DNA from: Planctomycetaceae bacterium
GTDB taxonomy: Bacteria > Planctomycetota > Planctomycetia > Pirellulales > Pirellulaceae
Assembly: GCA_020638995.1 (NCBI GenBank)
Contig: JACKHM010000001.1
Coordinates: forward strand, 2,046,001 to 2,110,000
Length of the DNA: 64,000 nt
Reading direction: 5' to 3'
Shown here in pieces: positions 45,119 to 53,997 of this stretch. The notes under the pieces were generated by a model. It did no database searches and was not told the DNA's origin. It saw nothing but the letters and a program-made list of their open reading frames with translations. How positions within the stretch are numbered: the stretch's first letter is position 1; the number at the start of each line of letters is the position of its first letter. Both the position numbers and the translations under genes were made by a program.

Positions 45119-45850
45119 CTACATAAACTCTTGGTGCGTCGGCTTGATGACGATATCCGACACGTGGGCGCGCGGTGGTAATGCCGCGATGGCGACGATT
45201 ACGTCTCCAAAATCTTCGGGCTGCAAGATAGCTGCCTTGTGTTCGTCGCTAACGGGATTGGGTCGGTTATCAAGGATCGGGGTGTTAACTTCACCGGGAT
45301 ACACCGACGTGACACGAATTCCCTCGGGCCCGAGCTCATTGGCGACGGCTGTGCTGAGCGCAGCCATCGCAAACTTCGACGCCGCATAGGCAACTCCGCC
45401 GAGGGCTGATGCTCGAAGCCCAGCGATCGACGACACGTTGATGATCAACCCGTCGCGCCGCTCGCGCATCTGAGGAAGCACTGCGTGCATACAGTTGTAA
45501 GCGCCTGTCGCGTTGATCCGCATGACTTGGTCCCATTGGTCGGGAGTCATCTCGGTCATTTTGCGTGTCTTGATGTTGATTCCGGCCGAGTTGACGAGAA
45601 TGTCGATACGACCAAGTTGTTCCGTTGCCCAAGTGACCAGTTTCTCGATACTTTCTCGATCTCCTGCATCCGCGGCGTGGAAAAGCAGCGGAGTTTTGGT
45701 GCCCGCAGACTCCGATGCCTGTCGCAGCATCTCTTCACGCCTACCGCTGATCGCGACCCGGCAACCCGCATTCGCGAGCGCTTTCGCGATTCCGTAACCT
45801 ATTCCAGTGCCGCCGCCGACGACCAACGCTGTCTTGCCTTCAAGATTCAT
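45119..45850 (-). CDS. SDR family oxidoreductase
   Basis: A 243-residue classical short-chain dehydrogenase/reductase. NAD(P)-binding TGxxxGxG appears as VVGGGTGIGYGIAKAL, then ILVNSAGINIKTRKM, the catalytic Ser in INVSSIAGLRAS and YAASKFAMAAL (Tyr-x3-Lys). C-terminal PGEVNTPILDNRP is a typical substrate-loop start. ATG 45850 is chosen; a TTG frame back to 45898 is not conserved-looking. Substrate unknown. It converges on the sigma operon. Confidence 0.9.
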   Translation of the reverse strand: MNLEGKTALVVGGGTGIGYGIAKALANAGCRVAISGRREEMLRQASESAGTKTPLLFHAADAGDRESIEKLVTWATEQLGRIDILVNSAGINIKTRKMTEMTPDQWDQVMRINATGAYNCMHAVLPQMRERRDGLIINVSSIAGLRASALGGVAYAASKFAMAALSTAVANELGPEGIRVTSVYPGEVNTPILDNRPNPVSDEHKAAILQPEDFGDVIVAIAALPPRAHVSDIVIKPTHQEFM

Positions 45851-46043
45851 GTTCAGGGATTTCGGTTGGGGAGTGAGGGAATTGGAAATGTAGGACAATG
45901 CGTCATTTGTACGTTACGAGCGAGCGATGGCAAGTAGGTGATCGGAGCGGACGGTTGCGGATTAAAGATTCCCGACGAATAATGAGACGTGCTCGGGCGG
46001 CTAGATCCCCCACTCCCTATCTGCAAATCCCTATCGTTACTTC

Positions 46044-46928
46044 ATGACGACCAAGTCCGCGCAAATCGATTCTACGGTCGAGATCGTCACGCCCGAGAAC
46101 ATCGCCTTCCATTACCAAGTGGCAGGGCCGTTTCGTCGGTTCCCGGCGTTCTTGTTAGACATGTTGATACGCTCGGGGGTCTTCACGCTGTTCATGATTG
46201 TCTTGGGTTTTGCCGGCGCTTTGACCAACCTGAGTGGTGTGATGGGCGCAAGTATGATGATCGTGTGGTTTTTGTTGGATTGGTTCTACGGTGGCGTGTT
46301 TGAAACGTGGATGAATGGCCAGACGCCCGGCAAGTGGGTTTTAGGCATTCGGGTGCTAAGCGTCGACGGCCAGCCGATCAACGGTATCCAGGCAATCATG
46401 CGAAACATCTTGCGAACACTGGACATGATGCCTGTTGGCTCGTGTATGCTCGGGTTGATTGCCATGACCTTGAATCAGCGTTATCAGAGAATTGGCGATA
46501 TTGTCTGCGGCACGATCGTCGTCGTCGAAGAGCGAAAGTGGTTGACGGGTGTCGCAAAGATCGACGACGCACGCGTGGCGCAGCTTGCCAACTACATCCC
46601 AGCAGATTACCGAGTTAGCCGGACGCTGGCTAAAACATTGGCGGCATACATCGACCGGCGCCGATTCTTTTCGATTCCGCGTCGGCGCGAAGTAGCGAGG
46701 CATTTGGCCGAACCGTTGCTAGCGCAGTTCGGATTTCCGTCGGATACCAGCTATGACTTGCTCTTATGTGCGCTCTACTATCGCACGTTTGTCGCAGATC
46801 GTGGCGACGACAACCGCGCAGAAGTAGCGTTTAACGCATCGCCCTTCACGCCGTCGTCTAATGCAGATCCAACGTCTCCATCGCCCGAGAATCCTTTTGA
46901 TATTGTTCCGACCCCGTCCGGGAAGTGA
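46044..46928 (+). CDS. RDD family membrane protein
   Basis: A 294-residue protein with an RDD domain (PF06271) over residues about 25-165: FRRFPAFLLDMLIRSGVF, ETWMNGQTPGKWVLGIRVLS and GDIVCGTIVVVEER, with three or four membrane helices. A charged cytoplasmic-type tail ends NPFDIVPTPSGK. RDD proteins are often encoded with SpoIIM-like and MoxR modules, as here; the next gene starts 3 nt after the stop. First gene of the run through 53801. Confidence 0.9.
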   Translation: MTTKSAQIDSTVEIVTPENIAFHYQVAGPFRRFPAFLLDMLIRSGVFTLFMIVLGFAGALTNLSGVMGASMMIVWFLLDWFYGGVFETWMNGQTPGKWVLGIRVLSVDGQPINGIQAIMRNILRTLDMMPVGSCMLGLIAMTLNQRYQRIGDIVCGTIVVVEERKWLTGVAKIDDARVAQLANYIPADYRVSRTLAKTLAAYIDRRRFFSIPRRREVARHLAEPLLAQFGFPSDTSYDLLLCALYYRTFVADRGDDNRAEVAFNASPFTPSSNADPTSPSPENPFDIVPTPSGK

Positions 46929-46931
46929 TCC

Positions 46932-47912
46932 ATGAAAGTAGCTGACCTTCTCGAACAGCGCCGCAAGAACTGGCAAGAACTTGAAAAGCTCTGCGAGCAA
47001 ACGCAAACTCGCCGCAAAAAGAGATTGCCTCCCGCCATGATCTCGCGTCTCGCTTCGTTGTATCGAGCCGCTTGTGCCGACCTCGCGTTGGCCGACTCCT
47101 ATCAATTGCCTCCAAACACAGTGGCCTACCTGCACCGTCTTGTTGGACGGGCACATAACCAACTGTATCGCAGCCGCGACTTCAACTATCACGCCTGGGG
47201 CCAAATGCTGTTGGTCGACGCGCCTCGCCGAATTTTCAACGATCGCTGCGTGCAAGCGTCGTTCGTGGTGTTCTGGGGGATATTTATTCTCTCTGCGTTT
47301 ATCGCCTACTCCAAAGGAATGTGGCCTAGTTACGCGGAGGACATTCTGGGCGACAATATGATCGAGCAGTTGGAGACCAGCTTTGCGGATCCGATCAACG
47401 GCAGGAATCCACAGGCAAACTTCCAGATGGCTGGATTCTATATTCAGCACAATACAAGCATTGGCCTCAAGTGCTTCGCAGGCGGCATCCTGGTCATCCC
47501 GGGATTGTTTGTCACCGTTTTCAACGCGGCATTTCTTGGAGCCTCTTTCGGCTACATGGCACGGCCCGATATTCCGGCAGGGCAAAACTTCTTTCATTTT
47601 GTCACTGCACACGGGCCGTTCGAGTTGACCGCGATTGTGTTGTCCGCAGGCGCGGGCTTGCGGATCGGAATCTCTTGGTTAGCCACAGGCGGCCTCACAC
47701 GCGAGACGTCGCTCCAGAAGACGGCTGAAGAGGCGATGCCGATTATGGGTGCCGCAATTGGCTTGTTCTTTCTAGCAGCGTTAATCGAGGGATTTCTTTC
47801 GCCATCCAGCGCACCATATTGGATCAAAGCAGTGGTCGCCATGCTCTCCAGCGGCCTGCTGATGTTTTACTTCGTCGTCCTCGGATTTCCCCGGCGCGGC
47901 GATGTCTTTTGA
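46932..47912 (+). CDS. SpoIIM-like (stage II sporulation protein M family) membrane protein
   Basis: A 326-residue membrane protein of the SpoIIM-like family (PF01944). After a helical N-terminal 110 residues come helices at about 112-130, 185-210, 220-245, 270-290 and 298-320. Its loops include IQHNTSIGLKCFAGGILVIP and FFHFVTAHGPFELTAIVLSA, both family signatures. These proteins are found in non-sporulating bacteria next to RDD and MoxR genes, so the name does not imply sporulation. Second gene of the MoxR run. Confidence 0.88.
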   Translation: MKVADLLEQRRKNWQELEKLCEQTQTRRKKRLPPAMISRLASLYRAACADLALADSYQLPPNTVAYLHRLVGRAHNQLYRSRDFNYHAWGQMLLVDAPRRIFNDRCVQASFVVFWGIFILSAFIAYSKGMWPSYAEDILGDNMIEQLETSFADPINGRNPQANFQMAGFYIQHNTSIGLKCFAGGILVIPGLFVTVFNAAFLGASFGYMARPDIPAGQNFFHFVTAHGPFELTAIVLSAGAGLRIGISWLATGGLTRETSLQKTAEEAMPIMGAAIGLFFLAALIEGFLSPSSAPYWIKAVVAMLSSGLLMFYFVVLGFPRRGDVF

Positions 47913-47984
47913 ACGCCGATTTCCTAACTTCAAAGCTAATATCGAAAAAATAGACGCTGAATCCTGAATACGTGATTCTCCTTC

Positions 47985-48896
47985 ATGCAACTTGATAGCA
48001 CTCGCATTTCGATTCGCGAACGCAATTTGCTCGACACGTTCGACTTGGCGTTGCATGTGCTGCGCGAGTATTTCAAACCGCTGCTCATCACGTTCTTCGC
48101 CGCCGTAATCCCGCTAATGGTGATCAATGATTTGCTGGTCGGCTGGATTCTCGATGTCGAATACCGCGAGATGTTTTTCTACATGGAAGAAGCGGGAGCC
48201 ATCTGGCGATTCTGGTGGGACATGACTTGCCTGGTATTCGTCGAAGCGCCACTTGCGTCAATCTTTATGACCTCGTTCCTCGGGCAAGCGGTCTTCGTTG
48301 CACGCCCTTCCTATCGTGATGTGTTTCGCGATGTGCGAAAGATGGCGGGACGGGTCGTTTGGTGCCAACTGTTGGTGCGCGGCATCTTGCCAGTGTGCGC
48401 GATCTTTTTACTCATCGACCGGTACGATGATTTCAACCCGTTGGTCGAGATCCTGCTGCTGGGGTCATTGACTCTGTTCGTGGCGTTTATTCGTTCGATT
48501 CGTCCGTTCATCAACGAGATCGTGCTCTTGGAACGAAACCCACTTCGCTCGCGCAATCCACAGGCAATCACTATCGGGAAACGGTCCAAAGACTTGCACG
48601 GCCCGAGCGGCGGCGACTTGTTCGCTCGTTGGCTAGCGACGGCGATGCTGGGAATACTGCTGACATTGTGCGTGTTTGGGACTCTCCTATTCTGTAGCGG
48701 TGTGTTCCTCAACGACTGGCAACCTGGGCCGACGATGCTCCGCTACGTCTATCCTTTGGCGTTGTGGTGCGTGGCCGGTTATTTGTCGGTCGTACGGTTC
48801 CTGAGTTATCTCGACCTTCGCATCCGCCACGAAGGTTGGGAAGTTGAACTGCGTTTGCGCGCCGAAGCGGCAAGACAGGCGGCGAAGTTAATATGA
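47985..48896 (+). CDS. Membrane protein of the MoxR cluster, unknown function
   Basis: A 303-residue integral membrane protein with about five helices (35-60, 80-100, 125-150, 165-185, 225-250, plus one near 260-280). It ends with a cytosolic helical tail, SYLDLRIRHEGWEVELRLR. I have no family name for it, but such proteins recur between SpoIIM-like and DUF4129 genes. It overlaps the next gene by the 4-nt ATGA at 48893. Start ATG 47985. Confidence 0.75.
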   Translation: MQLDSTRISIRERNLLDTFDLALHVLREYFKPLLITFFAAVIPLMVINDLLVGWILDVEYREMFFYMEEAGAIWRFWWDMTCLVFVEAPLASIFMTSFLGQAVFVARPSYRDVFRDVRKMAGRVVWCQLLVRGILPVCAIFLLIDRYDDFNPLVEILLLGSLTLFVAFIRSIRPFINEIVLLERNPLRSRNPQAITIGKRSKDLHGPSGGDLFARWLATAMLGILLTLCVFGTLLFCSGVFLNDWQPGPTMLRYVYPLALWCVAGYLSVVRFLSYLDLRIRHEGWEVELRLRAEAARQAAKLI

Positions 48897-49738
48897 GCCA
48901 CCTCGCGCAACTACACTTGGTGAGAGCTAAACCGCGATGTTTGCCATCGGTACACGGCGGAGCGAGGTTGTGGTGCATCGTTTGTGTCGCGATCCTGGCC
49001 GTTTTGGTAGCTTCTCCGAGCCTGTCGCAGGAATTGGCAGACGACGATGCCGTTGAAGCAGGCCGAAACGCTCTGGACGGTTCCGTTACATTCCCATGGT
49101 ACGATCCGGAAACGGATGGAATTCGGCGATTGGATGCGGAAGCTCCCAAGGACCTGAAGAATCGCGGATCGAAGTGGGAACGGACGATTCAAGCAAAGAA
49201 AGCTCGTACCCCGTGGTCGATGCCCGATTGGCTCTGGACGATGCTGGAAGTGCTTGGTTGGACGCTGCTAGTAATGGCGTTGGTGGCAGTTGGCTACTTT
49301 CTAGTCCGAGCCTTTCTTGTCGCAGAGTCCGGCTACGCCAGCGGCGAAGCATTTGCTGAAGGGAAGCTGGGTTCTGGGGACGTTGACCGAGTGGAGAACT
49401 TGCCGTTTCAATTGGACCAGCCCCGAGCGAACTTGCTCGAGACGGCGCGTCGCCTTTACGAGGCTGGGAAATTTAGCGAAGCCATAATCTATTTGTATAG
49501 CCACCAACTTGTGGAGCTTGATAAACGCCAGTTGATTCGACTAACGAAAGGCAAGACGAATCGCCAGTACTTACGAGAATTGAAGCGCCGCAGCGACTTG
49601 TTCGCCTCGCTTCAAGCGACGATGTTTGCCTTTGAAGACGTCTTTTTCGGCAACCATCCGATTGACCGAAGCCGATTTGAAGCCTGTTGGAACGGGCTCG
49701 ATGCCTTTCATCTGAGTCTGGAGAGGGCGATGGCATGA
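48893..49738 (+). CDS. DUF4129 domain membrane protein
   Basis: A 281-residue protein with two membrane helices (about 27-46 and 118-143) and a cytoplasmic C-terminal DUF4129 domain (PF13559): LLETARRLYEAGKFSEAIIY, then LDKRQLIRLTKGKTNRQYLREL. DUF4129 proteins are regular partners of MoxR ATPases and DUF58 proteins; the combination is thought to build or remodel envelope enzymes. It is joined to both neighbours by ATGA overlaps (48893 and 49735). Confidence 0.9.
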   Translation: MSHLAQLHLVRAKPRCLPSVHGGARLWCIVCVAILAVLVASPSLSQELADDDAVEAGRNALDGSVTFPWYDPETDGIRRLDAEAPKDLKNRGSKWERTIQAKKARTPWSMPDWLWTMLEVLGWTLLVMALVAVGYFLVRAFLVAESGYASGEAFAEGKLGSGDVDRVENLPFQLDQPRANLLETARRLYEAGKFSEAIIYLYSHQLVELDKRQLIRLTKGKTNRQYLRELKRRSDLFASLQATMFAFEDVFFGNHPIDRSRFEACWNGLDAFHLSLERAMA

Positions 49739-50985
49739 GTGGTCCTCGTATCTCCAGCGTATGCTGCATCATCGCTTTAACACTGATGTCCTGTTGCCTG
49801 GGTTGTGCACCGGCGGATGTGACGAGTACATACGGCAAGCGTCGCGGTTCTGAAGCTGGAGCGAGCGTGAATGGAACTGCCGTGCTGGCCGGGATGTTTG
49901 AAGAAGCTGGTCATCGTGTGTCGAGTTGGTCTCGGCTTTCGCCAAAGCTGGAGGAGTGCCAGACGATCGTATGGTTCCCCGATGACTTTGCCCCACCGAC
50001 CCTCGAACAACGCGACTTTCTAGAATGGTGGCTTAATAACGACACGGGACGAACGGTCGTTTACGTGGGACGCGACTTTGATGCAACCTCGAAATACTGG
50101 GAACATGTGCTGCCGGTCGCGCCGCCCGAACAAAAGATGGAAGTCATGCGTCGCCAGGCGACAGCGCGTGCATCGCACGATTCCGCACGTAATAGAATGC
50201 CCAATGCGGAACTTGCCGAATGGTTCACGGTATATCGAGATGAGCCGTACCGAAAGGTCGACTCGCTACGGGGCCCATGGAGCGAGGGCGTAGACGCCAC
50301 TGCAACCGAAATCGAACTGGCCGGGCGACTTGAGTTGCCGAGTGAAGCGGACATCGACGCGTGGGTGGATCGCGACGATAACTATTGGGATGGCCGACCT
50401 GCATTCACACCCTTGCTCGAGTCCGACAACGATGCCATCGCCTACCAAATCAACTATGACGAATGGAACGACAGCAAGATTATCGTCGTAAATAATGGAT
50501 CGTTCCTGTTAAATCTGCCGCTGGTGAATCACGAACATCGCAAGCTGGCAGGCCACTTGATCTCGGACTGCGGGTCGGGGCGAGTTGTTTTCGTCGAGAG
50601 TAGCTCCGGTGGACCGACTGTATATGAGGAAGAACCGGGCACCAACATTCCCACGGGATTCGAAGTCTTCACGGTATGGCCACTCGGCTTTATCGTGATG
50701 CATTTGACGGTGCTGGGAATTCTGTGCTGTATCGCGATATTTCCCATCTTCGGTCGGCCCAGGACTGTGGTCAGTTCTGCTTCTTCCGAGATGGCCGGGT
50801 CGTCAAATGCCGCAGATCAAGATGGTGCTGCTACCATCATCCGCGCCGATTTCGGAAAACACATCGACGCACTCGGCGAATTGCTCGAACTGACAGAAGA
50901 TCGGCAATACGCCCGCAACCGAGTATCCTACTACCACGAACATGTCAGCTGTGACTCCGGTGGCATCCATCGGAAGAAGCAATAG
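49735..50985 (+). CDS. DUF4350 domain exported/membrane protein
   Basis: A 416-residue protein, start ATG 49735 (ATGA overlap). A lipobox-like segment MSCCLGCAP follows a hydrophobic signal. The globular region contains LAGMFEEAGHRVSSWSRLSP and GRTVVYVGRDFDATSKYWE, typical of DUF4350 (PF14258) proteins. One helix near the C-terminus (about residues 318-345, FIVMHLTVLGILCCIAIFPI) precedes a cytosolic tail. A MoxR ATPase follows 12 nt downstream. Confidence 0.8.
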   Translation: MSGPRISSVCCIIALTLMSCCLGCAPADVTSTYGKRRGSEAGASVNGTAVLAGMFEEAGHRVSSWSRLSPKLEECQTIVWFPDDFAPPTLEQRDFLEWWLNNDTGRTVVYVGRDFDATSKYWEHVLPVAPPEQKMEVMRRQATARASHDSARNRMPNAELAEWFTVYRDEPYRKVDSLRGPWSEGVDATATEIELAGRLELPSEADIDAWVDRDDNYWDGRPAFTPLLESDNDAIAYQINYDEWNDSKIIVVNNGSFLLNLPLVNHEHRKLAGHLISDCGSGRVVFVESSSGGPTVYEEEPGTNIPTGFEVFTVWPLGFIVMHLTVLGILCCIAIFPIFGRPRTVVSSASSEMAGSSNAADQDGAATIIRADFGKHIDALGELLELTEDRQYARNRVSYYHEHVSCDSGGIHRKKQ

Positions 50986-50997
50986 TTGAGGAATGCT

Positions 50998-52347
50998 ATG
51001 AGTACGACACCGTTTGGACCTGAGTCTCAACCAACGGCGGACAGCGGCACGATTGAGTTCGCTTGTTCCGCCTGCGGCCGCATGTTGAAAGTTCCGCATC
51101 AAGCTGCCGGACGTCAAGCCAAGTGTCCGCAGTGCGCGATGGTGCAGATTGTACCCGCTGGCGGGAAGCATTCGGCGACCGCGCCCCAATCGATGGATTC
51201 CTATGGTGCTGCCGCAGCTTCAGCGCAGGCCGCCTCATCGACTTCACCCACAGCACCGCCTGTCCAGACGAACCGCATCGCCCCAGCAGAGGTACCAGGA
51301 CCAGCGGCCTTCCCCGTCGCTGCGCCGGTTCGTCCCAATACATCTGCCGCCTTCTCGCTGAGGGAGTCCCTGACCGGTGGTCACGAAGGTCGTGATACGC
51401 CGACAAAGCAACTGTTTGACAAGGTGACGGACGAGATCGCGAAGATTTACGTGGGACAGGACGAGCTAGTCTTGGGAGCGCTCGTGGCTTTGTTCTCCAG
51501 CGGACACGTGTTAATCGAAAGCGTTCCCGGTTTGGGAAAAACGCTGTTCGTCCGTACGCTCGGCAAAGTGCTTGGCTGTAAGTTTGGACGCATTCAGTTC
51601 ACGGCGGATTTGATGCCCTCCGATATTACCGGTGCTCCGATCTTTGACATGAAGAATCAAGACTTTCGTTTTCGTCCGGGGCCGGTATTTACTCAGTTTT
51701 TGTTGGCTGACGAGATCAACCGCTCCCCTGCCAAGACACACGCAGCCTTACTCGAGATCATGCAGGAGTATCGAGTAACGATCGATGGCGAAGCGCACAA
51801 ACTCGAGCGACCGTTTCTGGTTTTGGCCACACAGAATCCTATTGAGTCGGAAGGTACTTACAACTTGCCCGAGGCCCAGCTTGATCGGTTTATGTTCAAA
51901 CTGCTTGCTGACTATCCGCAAGAACAAGAGGAAGCCGATATCTTGCGGCTTCATAGCCAACAAGTTGACATTAACAAGCGATTGGAAGACGAATTACGGA
52001 CGATCACTTCGCCCGCCGAAATCATGCGGATTACGGAAGACAATGGCCAAGTGCGAGTGGACGACAAACTCGTTGACTACATCAACAAGCTCGTGCGGCT
52101 GACGCGACAATGGCCGCAGTTCCATATGGGCGCTTCGCCACGAGCTGGCTTGGCTCTGATGCAGGGGGCGAGGACGCTCGCCGCGTTTAACGGACGCGAT
52201 TATGCCGTGCCCGATGATGTGGTGCAAATCGTGATTCCGGCACTGCGTCACCGTGTGATCCTGACGGCGGAAGCCGAAGTTGAAGGTCACGAAGTCGACT
52301 CGTTGCTGGCCGATCTCGTCCGCTCGGTGGAAGTGCCTCGCATCTGA
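50998..52347 (+). CDS. MoxR family AAA+ ATPase with N-terminal zinc ribbon
   Basis: A 449-residue AAA+ chaperone-like ATPase. Residues about 17-45 form a zinc ribbon (FACSACGRML ... AKCPQCAMV), a planctomycete-type addition absent from typical 320-residue MoxR proteins. A Pro/Ala/Ser linker of about 80 residues follows. The AAA core carries Walker A SVPGLGKTLFVRTL, Walker B FLLADEINRSPAKT, sensor region VLATQNPIESEGTYNLPEAQ and the lid RQWPQFHMGASPRAGLALMQ. MoxR ATPases work with the DUF58/von Willebrand protein encoded next to them to mature other proteins. Start ATG 50998 (AGGA about 10 nt upstream); TTG 50986 less likely. Confidence 0.95.
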   Translation: MSTTPFGPESQPTADSGTIEFACSACGRMLKVPHQAAGRQAKCPQCAMVQIVPAGGKHSATAPQSMDSYGAAAASAQAASSTSPTAPPVQTNRIAPAEVPGPAAFPVAAPVRPNTSAAFSLRESLTGGHEGRDTPTKQLFDKVTDEIAKIYVGQDELVLGALVALFSSGHVLIESVPGLGKTLFVRTLGKVLGCKFGRIQFTADLMPSDITGAPIFDMKNQDFRFRPGPVFTQFLLADEINRSPAKTHAALLEIMQEYRVTIDGEAHKLERPFLVLATQNPIESEGTYNLPEAQLDRFMFKLLADYPQEQEEADILRLHSQQVDINKRLEDELRTITSPAEIMRITEDNGQVRVDDKLVDYINKLVRLTRQWPQFHMGASPRAGLALMQGARTLAAFNGRDYAVPDDVVQIVIPALRHRVILTAEAEVEGHEVDSLLADLVRSVEVPRI

Positions 52348-52364
52348 TCGGGCAACTATCATTC

Positions 52365-53801
52365 ATGAACGATTACTTCGAAACCGCCGAAGAGGGCATT
52401 CAGCTGCTGCGCACGCTGCCGTGGTTAACGCTGCTCGCCATCTTTGCGCCGTTGGTTGCTTTAGCTTCGTGGCGAAAAATCTATCCGCACATACCGATGG
52501 TGCTCATGATGGTGGCGCCGTGTCTGCTGACCTTCGCCTTGCTGATTTGGGACGACTTATTCCTGGTGGTTGCTCTCGCGGATGCGATCGTCGTGCTGAT
52601 CGCCGTGGGAGACTACTGGACGTTGCCGCGAGCCGACGCGTTCTCGGCAGAGCGGACCGCGACTCGCGTGGCATCGATCAACATGCCGCATGAAGTCAAA
52701 CTGTTGATCAACAATCATTCGAAGCGACCCTACTTCGTCTCCGTTCGCGACGACATTCCCGGCGAGTTTACCGCGGAGCCGGAAGAGTTTTCGACGCGCA
52801 TCGAACCGCGCAGCCGAGTTACCATGCACTACGAGTTCCGAGCTCGCCGACGTGGTGCGTTCACGCTCGCACAAGTCTACCTGAGGACGCGTAGTTTCCT
52901 GGGGCTGTGGCGACGGTTTCTAAACTATCCAGCCGAGACCATCATTCATGTTTACCCTGACATGAAACAAATGTCCGAGTACGCAATCCTTGCCCGTACA
53001 AATCGGCTGAGCCTGATGGGCGTTCGTCGCACGCGCAAGATCGGCCAGGACAACGAATTCGAGCGGCTACGCGATTACACGCTGGACGACAATTACAAGC
53101 ATATCGATTGGCGTACCACGGCCCGCCGAAACAAACTGACGGTCAAGGACTTTCAAACCAACCAAAGTCAACGAATCATCTTTCTGTTGGACTGCGGTCG
53201 AATGATGACGAACAACTCCGCGGGGCTCAGTCTGCTCGACCACTCCCTAAACGCGATGTTGATGCTCAGCTTCGTTGCATTGCGACAGGGAGATTCGGTG
53301 GGCCTAGTTTGCTTTTCAGATCAGATTCACACGTTTGTGCCTCCGAGAAGCGGCATGGCTCAGATGAACCGGCTGCTGCACGCGGGTTTTGATCGGTTTC
53401 CGCGACTGGTGGAATCTCGCTACGACGAGGCGTTCGTGTATCTCGATACGCATTGCAAGAAGCGTTCGCTCGTAATTTTGATGACGAATCTGATCGATGA
53501 AGTGAACTCTCATCAAGTACACCAATACCTCACGAATCTGGTTGGTCGACACTTGCCGCTGGGAGTATTACTCCGTGACCACAGCTTGTTCGATGCGGTC
53601 GACGCCGTCGACCCTCGTTTTCCCGCACCCGATCGACAGCTGTTCCGGGCGACCGCGGCGGCTGAGATTCTCACTTGGCGGCATCAAGTTTTGACCGATT
53701 TGCAGCATCGCGGCGTGCTATCACTCGATGTGTTCCCTGAAGACATGACCGCCCCGCTCGTCAATCAGTATCTGGACATCAAGGCACGCCACCTCCTCTA
53801 G
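52365..53801 (+). CDS. DUF58 domain membrane protein
   Basis: A 478-residue protein with two N-terminal helices (about 22-42 and 45-80) and a DUF58/vWA-like region. The DUF58 core is DNEFERLRDYTLDDNYKHID followed by WRTTARRNKLTVKDF, then the MIDAS-like LLDCGRMMTNNSAGLS. It starts 17 nt after the MoxR stop and completes the standard MoxR-DUF58 pair. Last gene of the run: it is followed by 196 bp without coding signal. Confidence 0.92.
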   Translation: MNDYFETAEEGIQLLRTLPWLTLLAIFAPLVALASWRKIYPHIPMVLMMVAPCLLTFALLIWDDLFLVVALADAIVVLIAVGDYWTLPRADAFSAERTATRVASINMPHEVKLLINNHSKRPYFVSVRDDIPGEFTAEPEEFSTRIEPRSRVTMHYEFRARRRGAFTLAQVYLRTRSFLGLWRRFLNYPAETIIHVYPDMKQMSEYAILARTNRLSLMGVRRTRKIGQDNEFERLRDYTLDDNYKHIDWRTTARRNKLTVKDFQTNQSQRIIFLLDCGRMMTNNSAGLSLLDHSLNAMLMLSFVALRQGDSVGLVCFSDQIHTFVPPRSGMAQMNRLLHAGFDRFPRLVESRYDEAFVYLDTHCKKRSLVILMTNLIDEVNSHQVHQYLTNLVGRHLPLGVLLRDHSLFDAVDAVDPRFPAPDRQLFRATAAAEILTWRHQVLTDLQHRGVLSLDVFPEDMTAPLVNQYLDIKARHLL

Positions 53802-53997
53802 TTTGCTCAGATACGTTCGAACCGACAAAATCCGCAATATTGGCGCGGGAACCATCGAATTCAGACTGCTTAAAGTTTGACCACTTTGTCAATTGCGACG
53901 ATAATCGAAGTCAAGTCTACGTTGTCCGAACTCGTTAATCAGTGGCGATTTCTGGCTGCCTTTCAAGCGGTTTTCCCTTTCGCACGTTGGATCTTCG

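Noticed and set aside
46932..47912. Sporulation gene implied by the SpoIIM name
   Set aside because: No other sporulation gene is present; SpoIIM-like proteins are common in non-sporulating bacteria beside RDD/MoxR genes.
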